This document shows, piece after piece, positions 1-10,665 of a stretch of DNA of 64,000 bases; position 1 is the first letter of the stretch, and each line of letters begins with the position of its first letter. The position numbers were made by a program, and so were the translations under genes. The notes beneath the pieces were generated by a model. It did not search any database. It was given only the letters and a program-made list of their open reading frames with translations, and had not been told where the DNA came from. The stretch is from positions 9,052,001 to 9,116,000 of the forward strand of contig JAZBRS010000011.1 in the NCBI GenBank assembly GCA_037176725.1, in the 5' to 3' direction. The stretch comes from Posidonia oceanica (Eukaryota > Streptophyta > Magnoliopsida > Alismatales > Posidoniaceae).

Positions 1-977
1 TTCGAATTCCAAAGGTCTCCACCTCCTATCTGCATAGCTCTTCTGCCTGTTCTGTGCAGCTATTAATCTCTTACGTATCAGCTCTACCCGATCTGCATAT
101 TGCTGCATAATTTCTGGACCCAAGAGCTGACGTTTGCCTACTTCGTTCCAACAAGTGGGTGTTCTGCACAGTCTCCCATATAATGCTTCGTATGGCGCCA
201 TCCCAATGCTGGAGTGGTAACTATTATTGTAGGCAAACTCAACCAATGGCAAGTGCTCCTCCTAGCTGCCTTTCAGATCTAGAACACAGGCTCTCAACAT
301 GTCTTCCAGTGTTTGGATAGTCCTCTCGGCCTGACCATCTATTTGAGAATGGAAGGCGGTGCTGAAATTCAATACTGTGCCAAAAGTTTCCTGCAATGCC
401 CTCCAATATCTCGACGTAAATCGTGTGTCTCTATCAGACACGATTGACATAGGAACTCCATGTAGATGAACTATCTTAGACACATACAACTCTGTCAACT
501 ATGACAACAGAAGGTTCACCTGCATTGGCAAGAAATGCGCTGGCTTTGTGAGCCGGTCTACAATTACCCACACGGTGTCATTCTTCCTTCTTGTTTTGGA
601 TAATCCTATCACAAAGTCCATGATGATATGCTCCCATTTCCAAACCAAAATATCCAGGGGTTGCAGAGTTCCTCCTCGTCTCTAGTGCTCTGTCTTCACC
701 AACTGGCAGGTTGCACACTGGCTACATGCTCAACAATGTCTCTCTTCATTCCACGCCACCAAAAATTTCTTTTCAAATCCTTGTACATCTTGGTGCTTCC
801 TGGATGAATTGTGTATTTGGATCGGTGGACTTCGTCCAACAACCTTTGTTTCACTTCATCTACTTGAGGCACATACAAGCGCAAATCATACTTCAGTCCA
901 CCATCCACACCAACAGAGAAGTGAGGCACCTCTCCTGCCTCCAGTCTTCCCCAAGTTTCCTGTACAACAGGATGCAA
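1..977 (-). pseudogene. Integrase region of the chromovirus pol, broken
   Basis: The zinc-binding N-terminus shows paired histidines (DEVHRSKYTIHPGS). The matching cysteines (CATC) appear only after a one-base frame change near 715-720. The catalytic core is recognisable at 262-498 ([15 protein letters not shown], then a second stretch ending in the [13 protein letters not shown] motif). In-frame TAG codons occur near 500, inside the core, and near 261, where a tryptophan is normally found. Past 261 the frame continues readable to base 1 (EFAYNNSYHSSIGMAPYEA). The product would have joined element cDNA to host DNA; this copy cannot. Confidence 0.85.
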
Positions 978-1702
978 CTATTGAGCAACCACAATCGCTT
1001 CCACCAACCTTGGGCAGATAGACAAATTAGCCACCCAAGCTCCAACGGGTCCTTGAGATTGCCTCCGCGGTCTGCACTCGACCAAACCCTCCAGCATGCA
1101 CCATTCTTTAATCATCAGGCTGGCCATAACATGAGTTCGCCTGCTCAGTGCATCTGCCACTACATTGGCCTTTCCTGGGTGGTAGGACAAGTTAAAATCG
1201 TAGTCCTTAAGATATTCCACCTACCTTCGCTGTCTCAGGTTCAAATCCTTATGGGTAAAAAATGTACTTCAAACTCCGGTGGTCGGTGAACACCTCAAAC
1301 TGCTCACCATATAAGTAGTGTTGCCAAATCTTTAATGCAAACACTACAGCAGCCATTTCCAGATCATGCATAGGGTAGTCCCTCTCATGGTCCTTCAATT
1401 GATGAGATTCATAAGCCACCACCCTACCATGCTGCATCAAGACACATCCCAAACCAGTCCTACAGGTATCACTATACACTGTGAAATCTCCACTTCCTGA
1501 AGACAAGGTCAACACAGGCGATGTGACCAAACGAGCTTTCAATTCATTGAAGCTTTCCTCACATTGCAAATCCCGCACAAACAAGATTTCCTTTCGTGTT
1601 AACCTCGTAAGTGGTGCAACAATCTTGGAGAAATCCTGAATAAATCTCTGATAATACCCTACCAAACCTAAGATGCTTCTGATCTCTGTCATGTTCTTGG
1701 GT
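978..1702 (-). pseudogene. RT connection and RNase H domain of the chromovirus pol
   Basis: The segment starts after the RT active site with [18 protein letters not shown], the usual join between RT and RNase H in gypsy elements. RNase H follows with [20 protein letters not shown] and FTDHRSLKY, covering the acidic residues expected for activity. The reading continues to NVVADALSRR, the normal tether before integrase. A break between 1220 and 1249 separates two frames. It lies directly beside the deletion of the RT core. Confidence 0.85.
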
Positions 1703-2054
1703 CTGGCCCTGGCACTATTTCAATTAGGAACTCAACCTCCCTATGCGGCGGCATACCAGGTAAATCCTCAGGAAATACATTAGGGTACTCACAGACAATT
1801 GGTATATCTTGTACCCTTAAAATCGACGAGGAGGATACCACAACACTGGCCAAATATCTCACACAGCCCTTTGCCAGAGAGCGGTAGGCCTTTATTGCAA
1901 AGATCTCTTGCTTTGGCTCACCCGGCCTCACCCCTTGCACCAAGCACAAGCCCTGCCATGGACAATCTAACTGTACCATCTTCTTGGCATAGTCTATCAT
2001 TGCTGAATGTTGTGTCATCCAGTCCATGCCCAATATGATATCATACTCCTGCAT
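1689..2054 (-). pseudogene. C-terminal part of retropepsin plus linker, chromovirus pol
   Basis: The peptide contains YDIILGMDWM, the conserved C-terminal strand of gypsy proteases. It ends in [21 protein letters not shown], which in intact elements stands just ahead of the RT fingers. Here it runs straight into the sequence that follows RT. The N-terminal part with the catalytic aspartate should lie around 2055-2450, but that stretch holds stops and I could not read a clean motif. Confidence 0.8.
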
Positions 2055-2450
2055 ATCAATTTGATTAGACTAGCCTGTCCCTAATTTCTGCCACAAAAGA
2101 CTCAGAGATAAAAGAGAATGAATTCCCTAAGTCAAACAACACTCTGGCCATTCGATCAACTACCAGAAAAGAACCTAGAGATAACACTTACACAACCACA
2201 AACAACAATTACCATTAAGTACAACACAGAATACATATAGTTATAAAAGTGGAGAGTTACAAATTACAACTCAATGCGATTCCTTACCCTCCACTACATC
2301 CCTTGAGGATCCAACACCTAGAGCGGAAATGGTGAACAAGCATCCCTTGGTAGGTTGGCGCGGTGCGTCTCCTACCTTCTTGGGTGGATCCGGACAGTCC
2401 TTTTACACATGCCCCTGTTTTCTGTAGTTATAACATACTACGGTCTACTG

Positions 2451-3453
2451 TCATCGGGGGCAGTTTGCCGCTATGTGTCCCACCTGACCGCAGAGAAAAC
2501 AAGTCCTCTCCCTCTGTGAATCACTATTGGAACCAGTCTGACCAACTTCCGCACCACTCTTCCCGGCAAAATTGTGCCTTCCACTAATAAATGTGCCAGA
2601 ACGCTGCTTCCTTTTCTTTCTTGAGCTCCCGAAACTATCAAAGCTCGGCACTCCAGAAACAGATGATCGTGGGGTGGACATCTTCCCCTTTCCCTTAGGC
2701 TGGCCATCCTTGAACCGCTTGTAGTCTTTCTCGAAGCGAAAAGCTAGGTCCCCGCATCTCGCAAGGTCCGGCACCTATAACCCATGACCTTCCTTCTCAA
2801 TCCTGGCTATAAGCCTTCCACAAATCTCTTGGCTCTACGCTCCTCCAAATTGAAGGCTTGGGAAAAATGCTCGAGGCGAGAGAAAGTAGCCTCGTACTCT
2901 ACCACAGACATGTTCGCTTACAGCAAATCTCTAAATTCCTAATCTATTCTATCTCTTTCATAATCGGGAAAGTATTTGTCATAAAAAGCATCTCGAAATT
3001 CCTGCCATGAGATCATCAGTAGATCAGCATTGGGAAACTCCTGGCGTCATACGGCTCTCCACCACTGATCAACATCGCCCTTGAGTAGAAAAGAGGCCAA
3101 CCGTACCCATTTCTCTTGTGGGCATTACATACTCTCTAGTATCTTCTCTATCTTCAACAACCAGGCCTCACATTCTTCAGGTTTGCCTTTACCGTTGAAA
3201 GATGGAGCATGCAGACGGTTGAGCTCCAATTAAGCCATGGGTCACTCTTAGTCCTGTCAGAGTTGCCCTTTCTGAAGGATTGCATGAACCCATGTATCAT
3301 ACTTCTAAACTCTTCTTGCATTCCACGCCATCTGCTCTCTTCCTCGGCCCCAGAACTTGTTGCAGGAGCCTTTCCCTTGCCTCTTCCTCGAAGCGGCATC
3401 CTGCAAGCAACCACAACCTCACGCAAACCATAAAATATCTCAGGTGCAGACAA
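2451..3453 (-). pseudogene. gag of the chromovirus, frameshifted
   Basis: The N-terminal part is readable at 3154-3453 (GRGKGKAPATSSGAEEESRW and onward). The C-terminal part at 2451-2774 ends in a CCHC zinc knuckle (CFLCGQVGHIAANCP), typical of nucleocapsid. The middle (2775-3150) is still gag-like when read in pieces, with stops between them. Gag would have formed the virus-like particle in the cytoplasm. It lies just downstream of the primer binding site in sense orientation. Confidence 0.8.
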
Positions 3454-3523
3454 CTAAATTTTATGCAATCCTACGGAGCCACTAGACTGGACACCCTAAG
3501 CTAGTGCACTTAGTGTACCTAAA

Positions 3524-3535
3524 GCTCTGATACCA
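3524..3535 (-). promoter_or_regulatory. Primer binding site, initiator tRNA-Met type
   Basis: On the minus strand this reads TGGTATCAGAGC, the standard primer site complementary to the 3' end of initiator tRNA-Met in many plant gypsy elements. It sits two bases inside the LTR edge (TGT at 3538), as expected. The surrounding leader closely resembles that at 57110-57157. Confidence 0.9.
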
Positions 3536-3537
3536 CC

Positions 3538-4065
3538 TGTAATGCCTCCGGCACTACAAACTAGCATCAAACTACCCATAACAATTGAATATTCAAATAA
3601 CTTATCAAAACATGCAGGATTAATAACTAAATAAAAGAAATAACTAAAATAAAACTCATCATGACCCATTCCTACCCAGAACCTATGGTGTGCGGCGGCT
3701 ACATGGCTCCAACTATATGCACTAGACTGGACTGCAACTTTACAAAACTGCACCTGAAAGAAAACCAACAAAACCACGTACAAACGTGGTTTTGTTGGTT
3801 TTCTTTCAGGTGCAGATGTCACCCATACGTGGTTTTGTTGGTTTTCTTTCAGGTGCAGTTTCGTGGAGTTGCAGTCCAGTATAGTACATATAGTTGGAGC
3901 CACGTAGCCGCACACCACAGGTTCTGAGTAGGAATGGGTCATGATGAGTTTTATTTCAGTTATTTCTTTTATTTAGTTATTAATCCTGCATGTTTTGGTA
4001 AGTTATTTGAATATTAAATTGTTATGGGTAGTTTGATGCTAGTTTGTGGCGTCGGGGGCGTTACA
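3538..4065. repeat. Large near-perfect palindrome made of LTR-terminal sequence
   Basis: The left arm begins TGTAATGCC and the right arm ends GGGCGTTACA. The arms are inverted copies of each other over about 240 bases, with few mismatches, and share the CATCATGACCCATTCCTAC stretch near their inner parts. The centre is at about 3780, around CACGTACAAACGTG. A short piece ending in CAGGTGCAG is present once in the left arm and twice in the right. The block stands where the 5' LTR of the chromovirus should be but is two head-to-head copies of one LTR end, not a normal U3-R-U5. Confidence 0.85.
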
Positions 4066-4282
4066 AATCTTCAAATGATTTGACTTGAATTGTCACATAA
4101 GTTCCTTCTTGTCCATTTCGCCTTCTTCTTGTACCAAGGTCTATAAGAACTCTTTCTTAATCTATTAAGAAGTGTTAGTACACAAATATATTTTGTTATC
4201 GTCAAAATCAAGATAAAGCTAATTTAGCCAACAGTCAACTCCTTATTTCTATGATCTTGGATTGTTAATACATTTATTCTTC

Positions 4283-4690
4283 TATTCTCTTGAAGGAGAG
4301 CCCATGGAGTGGTTCATGTCACTAAGAAAGAAAGAATTAAGCAACTTTGATTAAATTCGAGAGAACTTCTTGTTCAAATACTAACATAAGATAGATCCGA
4401 AGCTAACCTATCTCGATTTGGTGAAGGAGATGATGAAGCCTAATGAAAGCTGGTTCACTTATGCTAATCGGTGGAGAGACATGGCCTCCAAGTCAGGATT
4501 AGTCATTTTAGAAAGACAAATGGTCCAAAAATTAATAGCAAACACCACTAGACCAAGAAGAAAGGACTCATTAATGCCTATTGTCCATCCATTTTAGCAT
4601 TATATTGAGGTAGCGGCATCAATTAGGGAGAATATCCATGAATTCGAGATTGAAGAACTGCAACTGCTAGAAGATGGCATTGATGGCATC
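4283..4690 (+). pseudogene. gag fragment of the plus-strand Tat-type element
   Basis: The translation starts SLEGEPMEWFMSLRKKELSN and continues through DLVKEMMKPNESWFTYANRW. It aligns residue by residue with the gag of element 3 (SLEGEPIDWFLTLSKED, then a matching KQGESWVTFANIW). Stops interrupt it (for example after LSNFD), so it is a fossil. This stretch is the retrotransposon gag core that packs element RNA. Confidence 0.8.
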
Positions 4691-4889
4691 AATCAAATCA
4701 CTTTTATTCGAACTCGAAGAAAGGGCAACAACCATGGCAATAAAAGGCAACAAGGGATGCAACGACAACCTATCCCTTGTCAGTGATCAAAGACCATATA
4801 CAACCAATTGCAAGCTCCGGTCCAGCTAGCACAACACCGAGAACCAATGACAGTGCAAGTGCTAAGAATACAGCAAGCTCAACCAACAT

Positions 4890-5520
4890 CGAGGTAACGA
4901 CTTTTGACACACTCAAGCAAGGCAATAAAGTATAAGGAAGAGGCTAAGACACCACTTTTGCAGTGCAGTCGAAATTTGTTGGATATCTTCAAGAAAGACG
5001 AGCCAGCACCTGAGCTAGTGCAAGGGCCAACACCAGAGCTCGTGCTAGAGCCTACACCAATGCTAGATCTAGCACCCAAGTTAGTGTGAAAACCAATGCC
5101 TGAGCCCCGACGCCAAAGCCCGTGCTAGGGCCCACACCCATGCCAAAGCCAGCACCTGAGCTAGTGCAAGAGCCAATGTCAATATCGCCATCCATGCAAG
5201 TGCTAATAACTCCAAAGTCATCCAACCCAGACATTGTTGTAGAAGAGCCTGAAGATAAAGGGATGACTGTCTCACCTATGCTCGAGGCAAAAAATGAGCT
5301 TATTACACTTCCTTGCATCAAGAAGCTATTGCCTCATCCACCTAGACCTCTTGATATATCCATAAGTGGAAAGTCTATCCCAACAATGAAATTTCAGGCT
5401 AGTAAAAGGACTTCATGTATCAATGCAGTAACTGTTATAAGTAGCCATTTCAAGGATAATGACCCCAACAGAGTTAACAATACTCGCAAGCCAAAATTCA
5501 GAAGAATACTCCTACTGAAG
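4890..5520 (+). pseudogene. Proline/glutamate-rich linker with short peptide repeats
   Basis: The reading holds repeated PAPELVQ / PTPELVLEPTP units, coded by a repeat of about 30 bases near 5005-5170. An open stretch follows at 5122-5523. I see no catalytic motif. By position it lies between gag and the protease-RT linker of the element. No independent gene is indicated. Confidence 0.45.
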
Positions 5521-5649
5521 TAGATTGTGATACAAGGGGCATAGCACCATGTACATCCATCAGGTAGCCCTCGTCTTTCAGGATGAGGTACAGACTATGC
5601 ATTTGACACAGGTTAGAAAGCTGGAAGCAAGATCCTCTAGATTGAATTC

Positions 5650-5975
5650 ATTACTAGTCAACTATAGAAGACAGAAGTCTCTACTAATGGAGGCTACACT
5701 AGGGGCATTTCCCTAGTCACTGTAAATAAACTTCTTGTAATTCTATTTTACTTTCCTTTAATTTGTCTTCTGTTTTCAATAAATGTGAGGAGAGAAGGGG
5801 AAATCATGCAAGTGATAATAGCTCATGGCTTTCTCTAGTCATAATTCTTGTGTCATGCAATAACACAAGAGCTATCAACTACTAACATGGTTCCCTTAGT
5901 GAGGAATTTAATCTAGTCTCTTGAGTGTGCAGGACTAGAAGCATGCAAGGCAAGCAATTATTAATAAGATGAAGC
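5650..5975 (+). pseudogene. Protease-RT linker remnant of the plus-strand Tat-type element
   Basis: Base by base this matches the sense strand of element 3 around 48130-48440, including the ACTAGGGGCAT and TCTGTTTTCAATAA stretches and the GAGGAATTT and CAGGA-TAGAAGCAT segments coding EEF and AGxEA. The match stops near 5975, and integrase C-terminal sequence begins about 140 bases on. RT and RNase H are therefore deleted between these points. Confidence 0.65.
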
Positions 5976-6114
5976 CGCCATATCAAACCAAGAGGGTTGA
6001 GCTTCTACTGATGGAGACTGAACTAGGGGCAGAACATGTCATTCATCTCAAGTAAAATTCCATAATGATATAGGCTAGGGTCATCCCTTGAAAATATGTA
6101 AATAAAACATCTTC

Positions 6115-6300
6115 TTCCTCCATGTAATAAAAAAATGTAAGCTTAATGGGTACTAAAGGAGATTCTACCACACAAGCATGGAAATTGAAATCAAATTGGG
6201 AGAGACCATACTTAGTGATTGAGGCATATCTAGGCAATACTTATCATTTGGCCAGAGAGGAAACTAAGTTTGAATATCCCTGGAATGCACTACACCTCAA
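6115..6300 (+). pseudogene. C-terminal end of Tat-type integrase
   Basis: The frame reads WERPYLVIEAYLGNTYHLAR followed by ETKFEYPWNALHLKRYYP and a stop. This is the usual end of Tat-lineage integrase, where the last DNA-binding fold precedes a PWNAxHLKxYYP tail. The same tail ends the integrase of element 3 near 44740-44850 on the minus strand. Upstream integrase sequence is missing. Confidence 0.75.
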
Positions 6301-7059
6301 AAGGTACTACCCTTGACTTGCACACTAAGCCAATAGATTGCCCGAGCTTGTGGGCATGCTATTTTCCAAGACCTAGGAACCATGTCCTTAGCCTTATCCC
6401 ACAAATACCTTGTGGGAAGGGAGTAGCAATGATCCAACACTATGATAGAGGTGAATCTTTAAGAGTCCCCCCCAGTGCATGCATGAATAACAGGTCCTCA
6501 CACTTCCATTGAGTCGGACATGTTATCCTAGCGTAAATCTTATTAAGTTGTGATTTGGTAGGTGCCTAGAACTGAGCTTAGAAGCACAAAAAGAGGGGAG
6601 CACACCAATAAAGAGCAATTTGGTCTATCAATAATAAATATCAATTGACTGGATGCTTAAACGAGGTAAGACTATTGACGCTCGGTAGGTATGTTATCAT
6701 AGCATAAACCTCAGTGAGTAGCAATGGATAGACACCTACCAAAATGATCCAAGAGAAAAGGAAAAGAAGGTAGCAAAGAATCTATCCTTGAGTCTAAACT
6801 AAAAGAATCGAGGATCAAAGTGCGCAATAAGATTCAACCTTGGGCTGAAAGGGTTGGAACTCCAAATCTTTAGCCAAAGTCTTAGGATAGGATACTACAC
6901 CTTCCCTCTTACCACACTGCACACTTAGAGACAATGGGCAAGATTCTAGGGCTAAGGGTAGTCAAGATCCAATGCAAGTCTGAAGCATCCCCGGCTTGGA
7001 AGTGCACAAGAGATCTAATTGTCAAGTTTTCCCACCATCAAATCTTTCTTTTCCTAGCT

Positions 7060-7330
7060 TCGTAAAAAACTTTCCTTCTCCCACAAAAATCCAAAAAAAT
7101 AGCAAATAAAAAATTTAAAAAAACTAGAAAAAGCAAAAAAAATCCAAAAAATAGAAAAAGCAAAAATCCCAAACAATAGAAAAATCAAGAAAATCCAAAA
7201 AATAGGAAATCAAAAATCGAAAAAATAGAAAATCAAGAAAATCCAAAATTCAAAAAAAATAGAAAATCAAAAAATAAAAAAAACAAAAATTCCAAAAAAT
7301 AGAAAATCACAAAACCAAAAAAAAAAGTTA
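7060..7330 (+). repeat. A-rich degenerate tandem repeat after integrase
   Basis: Short units of the type AAAATCCAAAAAATAGAAA repeat imperfectly for about 270 bases. The mirror position in element 3 (43740-43960) carries the complementary T-rich repeat (units around TTTTTTTGGATTTTTGATT). This is therefore a family trait and not chance low complexity. Confidence 0.75.
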
Positions 7331-7560
7331 AATCTACCCAACCAACATCGCCTCATGAAACTGGTAATAAGTTTGGCCAATGATGCGAAAATTTAAGACT
7401 TGCGATTCTACATCGCATTTTGACACCTCCACTGGGACGGTTATTTGGTATTCACTTACTAGCCGAAGTCGAGATCTTGAAAAGAGATGGCTCCTCGCTA
7501 AGCATACCACTTTTTTAGATAACAAAGCTAAGGCTAGACTTATTATCCTCTATCTAAGCT
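7330..7560 (+). other. Conserved post-integrase spacer of the Tat-type family
   Basis: This stretch aligns with the reverse complement of 43530-43735. Shared blocks include CATGAAACTGxTAATAAG, GGACGGT, TTGGTATTC and TAGATAACAAAGCT. At 7418-7440 it holds TTTTGACACCTCCACTGGGA, which resembles the Tat/Ogre primer-site block seen at 60871-60888. It has no coding potential that I can support. Confidence 0.6.
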
Positions 7561-7679
7561 TATTTCTTGCAATTTATTTCTATCTTTTGTTTATTGTATT
7601 TCTCTAGACTAGGGGCAAGCGGCACCCTAGATGGAATAATAGCTTTGTTAAGAATGTGTAGGAAGTCACTATTAGTTGT

Positions 7680-7810
7680 TGGATGCAAGATAATGTACGT
7701 CTTATGTTAGATGCTTCATTTATTGCATTTAACAACATTGAAGAAATGGCTTGGGTGTAAGACGCCTATTCATACACTTCTTATGTTAGACGCATTACTT
7801 ATTACGTCTT
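7680..7810 (+). repeat. GACGC-type inverted-repeat modules in the Tat-type 3' region
   Basis: The stretch contains GTACGTCTTATGTTAGATGC and, slightly later, GTAAGACGCC with GACGCATTACTTATTACGTC. These are paired arms of the same design as the double stem-loops found in several LTRs of this window. Confidence 0.55.
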
Positions 7811-7959
7811 ACACTTTACCAGTAATTTAAGTGGCTAAACTCTACTGGAGGACCCCAGATTGATGATTGGATGCAGCAATTCATGAGTTTTATACTAGTA
7901 GATTTAGAATGGCAAAATTAGCCAACGTAATTGGTAAAGAGGAGGTCACCTCCTTTTGC

Positions 7960-8300
7960 CCAACATTGGGAACATCATGGACTTCTTGCTCACTAATTTA
8001 CGTGTCATAAGACAAAAGTTCCTTTGGAGAGTGTAGGCTACACTTGACGAAGAAGGAACTTGATTATGACTAATTACATCCATTTATGTGTCAGTCCACT
8101 TTAGATGGTGAGTTAAATTCCCGAGCCATCCTAGTATATAAATCAAAGCATGCAATGACAAAGGAACCTTACTATCAAGGACCATGCATTACATGTCAAG
8201 ATCATTTCCCTTGCATTTCTGTCAACATGCATTCATGCAAAGCACATCATAATACATCACGAGTGGTCGTCAGAGTCAAATTGTTTCCCACTTATCCAAC
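7960..8300 (+). other. Conserved 3' region block shared by both Tat-type elements
   Basis: The block matches the reverse complement of 33430-33930 in element 3. Shared pieces are GAGTGTAGGCTACACTTGA and a GGACCATGCATTxCATxTCA segment followed by GTGGTCGTC. It contains the perfect hairpin AGTGTAG/CTACACT. No coding frame is supported. Confidence 0.6.
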
Positions 8301-8369
8301 CTTTCATCTCACCTTCTAGTCACTTAGCTTTATTCACTTATTTCATTTTCCCTACCTTTTCAGGATTTC

Positions 8370-9075
8370 CTCGCCCTAGTGTCAATTATCCTCCTTTAGA
8401 TTCCCTCGCCCTAGTGTCGATCATCCTCCTTTAGAGTTCCTTGCCCTAGTGCTGGACCTTGTGACCCCCTTAAGTATTCCTTGAGGTCGAGTCCCCTCAT
8501 TCTCATCCACCCAAGTGGAAGCCCAAACTCATATCTAAGTGTTGGATATTCTTACCCCCTTAACTAGCTTAGTGGCAGCTTAGACTCATACCCAAGTGTT
8601 GGTTCCCCTTTATTTCTTATCCAGCTTGATGATGGCCCAGTCTCATATTTAGATGTTGGGTCTTCTCGCCCCCTTTATCCAACTTGGTGGTAGCTTAGAC
8701 TCATATCCAAGTGTTGGTTCCCCTTTATTTCTTATCTAGCCTGGTAGCAATCTAGTCTCATACTCTCATATCTAGGTGTTAGATCTTCTCACCTCCTTTA
8801 TCCAACTTGGTGGCAATTTAGACTCATATCCAAGTATTGATTCTCCTTTATTTCTTATCCAACCTAGTGGCAGTCCAGTCTCATATCTAGGTGTTGGATC
8901 TTCTCATCCCCTTATACAACTTGGTGGCAACTTAGACTCATATCTAAGTGTTGGTTCTCCTTTATTTCTTATCCAACCTAGTGGCAGCCCAGTCTCATAT
9001 CTAGGTATTGAATCTTCTTCCCCCCTTATCTAGCTTGGTGTTAGTTTAACCTCATATCCAAGTGTTGGTTCTTTC
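8370..9075 (+). repeat. Tandem repeat array of roughly 110 bp in the Tat-type 3' region
   Basis: A composite unit alternates an AACTTGGTGG...CATATC(C/T)AAGTGTTGG half with an AACCTAGTGGCAG...CATATCTAGGTGTTGGAT half. At least five diverged copies are visible, ending just before the MITE. Long tandem arrays between pol and the 3' LTR are known for Tat/Ogre elements and can seed satellite DNA. An apparent open frame at 8776-9033 is a by-product of the repeats. Confidence 0.8.
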
Positions 9076-9100
9076 TCTTCTTCTTTTAGTTAGAAAAGCC

Positions 9101-9800
9101 TAAGGGTGGGCACAATTCAGTTTGAGACAAAACCTAAAACCAAACCATAAGGGTCGATTTGAACAATGCTCAGATCGAACCGAACCATTTTACCCATTGG
9201 AACTAAACCGAACCACCCAAAATCAGTTTGGTTCGATTCTATTTGTGGTTTAACCTTTTAATAAAATATATAGAAATAATAAGGTGTTGATACATTTTCT
9301 TTTCTCATTCCTGTTGTATATCATGTTAGAAAGTGAAATATGATACAAATATTAAAACTCTGAATGCAAAATCAGTCCATAAACAACGACACTTTTTTTT
9401 TGGGACAGAATATAAAATTTCATTGGGAAAATAACTAACCTGGCCACAATATTAAATTATTTGGAGGAATCCAACCACAACATAAAATTCCAAAGTAGCA
9501 AACAAATATTAAATATAATCTATGTTACATATATTAATATAATGATACCATATAATGTAACATGTTAGTATGTTACATATATTAATACTGAATTTAAATA
9601 TTTAATGTACATATATAACCTATTGGTTCGGTTTGGTTAAACTGCTCCTAGAACCACAAACCGAACCATATGGATTGATTTGGAGATATTTCAAACTGAA
9701 CCAAACCACTGAATTTGAAAAATCGAACTGAACCACTAAAAATGGTTTGGTTCAGTTCGATTTGGTTAACCGGTTTGGGTGGTTTGGATGCCCACACCTA
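9101..9800. mobile_element. hAT-like MITE, 700 bp, with 8-bp target duplication
   Basis: The element starts TAAGGGTGGGCA and ends TGCCCACACCTA, giving imperfect terminal inverted repeats. It is flanked on both sides by GAAAAGCC (9093-9100 and 9801-9808), a perfect 8-bp duplication as made by hAT transposases. Subterminal regions are rich in AACCGAACCA and GGTTTGGTT motifs in both orientations. It carries no open frame, so it is non-autonomous. It inserted between the tandem array and the polypurine tract of the Tat-type element. Confidence 0.9.
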
Positions 9801-9872
9801 GAAAAGCCCCCTAAGTAGTGCTACATGGGAATATCGTCTCTCCTTGAATCCGATTTCGTGCCGAAATCACCT

Positions 9873-9888
9873 TCAAGGAGGGACAATC
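9873..9888 (+). promoter_or_regulatory. Polypurine tract of the plus-strand Tat-type element
   Basis: The sequence TCAAGGAGGGACAATC directly precedes TGTAGATATTCC, the LTR start. Element 3 has an almost identical tract next to its 3' LTR (33037-33053, minus strand). It primes plus-strand DNA synthesis. Confidence 0.85.
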
Positions 9889-10280
9889 TGTAGATATTCC
9901 GTTTTGACACTCCTTAATCCTTTCTTAGGTTGAGGACCCCTACCATCTTTCATACAGTCAAGAGGCCTTTCTCTCTTTCCTATAGCTCTCTTAGGGCACA
10001 TTTGCTTCTTCTAGCCATAAAATGCGTAATGACCAATGTTCTACATAAAATGGAGAAAATTCCGCGTTCAACGTTGAATGCATGCAACCCTACGTTTTAC
10101 AATGCCAATTTGTTCTTCCTCAATCCCCATCAAACTTTCCTGCTTTGGACTCGAATTGACTTTCTATTTTCTTGGACGAGTCCACCTTCCATATTTTGAA
10201 GTCGTCTTGACTGATTTGAACGACCCAATTGAGTGTTATTGATTTGGCACTTGATTTGGCAAGTTTTGAGCCTAAGGGTG

Positions 10281-10306
10281 TAAAATGCTGGACTTTCTGC
10301 ATTTTA
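10281..10306 (+). repeat. Perfect 8-bp stem-loop in the Tat-type 3' LTR
   Basis: TAAAATGC (10281-10288) pairs fully with GCATTTTA (10299-10306) across a 10-base loop. A related module about 235 bases further on (10515-10575) has arms GTAAAACGC and GCATTCTAC followed by a second arm pair. Another stands near 10055-10105. Confidence 0.7.
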
Positions 10307-10656
10307 TATAAAACACACTCTACACCTGACAGTTGAGCCCTTTTGTGCTTTCCACTATCTTTTTCTGGAATAAATTCAAATTCAAATTATTTTCTTTTAA
10401 GGTTATCCGGTAGATCGTGCATGGAATTAATCAAGCATCATTATGCTTAATTCACCATTAATGGGGGGAATATTTCAACAATTAATGTGGCAGGGCGTCT
10501 GCCACTTTTGGAGGTTGTAAAACGCAAATATGGTCGCATTCTACATAAGACGTTGAATCTTATGTATTTTATACCATAGTTTTGGAAACACTTATTGCAG
10601 CTGAACTGCCTTGTCATTTATAGAGTTCTTACCTTTCCTTTGACCCTCCTACGACT

Positions 10657-10665
10657 CTATAAGTA
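10657..10665 (+). promoter_or_regulatory. TATA-like box in the Tat-type 3' LTR
   Basis: CTATAAGTA stands about 80 bases downstream of a double stem-loop module, the same arrangement as in the LTR of element 3. The start of transcription would fall some 30 bases further on. This is inferred from sequence only. Confidence 0.5.

Larger units (their letters stand above)
1..4065 (-). mobile_element. Decayed chromovirus-type Ty3/gypsy retrotransposon, 3' part cut by window edge
   Basis: Reading the minus strand from high to low coordinates gives an LTR-like block (3538-4065), a primer binding site, gag with one CCHC knuckle, protease, RNase H and integrase, in that order. This is the Ty3/gypsy order. 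Integrase is still running at base 1, so the chromodomain (if any) and the 3' LTR lie outside. The reading frames are broken by several stops and frameshifts, and the RT core is deleted, so the copy cannot be autonomous. The tRNA-Met-type primer site and the pol sequence are what I would expect of a Tekay/Del-like chromovirus; the clade is inferred. Confidence 0.85.

Noticed and set aside
3524..3535. tRNA gene fragment
   Set aside because: Only the 12 bases complementary to a tRNA end are present, next to an LTR; it is a primer binding site, as at 57143.
8776..9033. Plus-strand frame of 85 residues with internal peptide repeats
   Set aside because: It lies in the 110-bp tandem array of the decayed Tat-type element and has no conserved motif.
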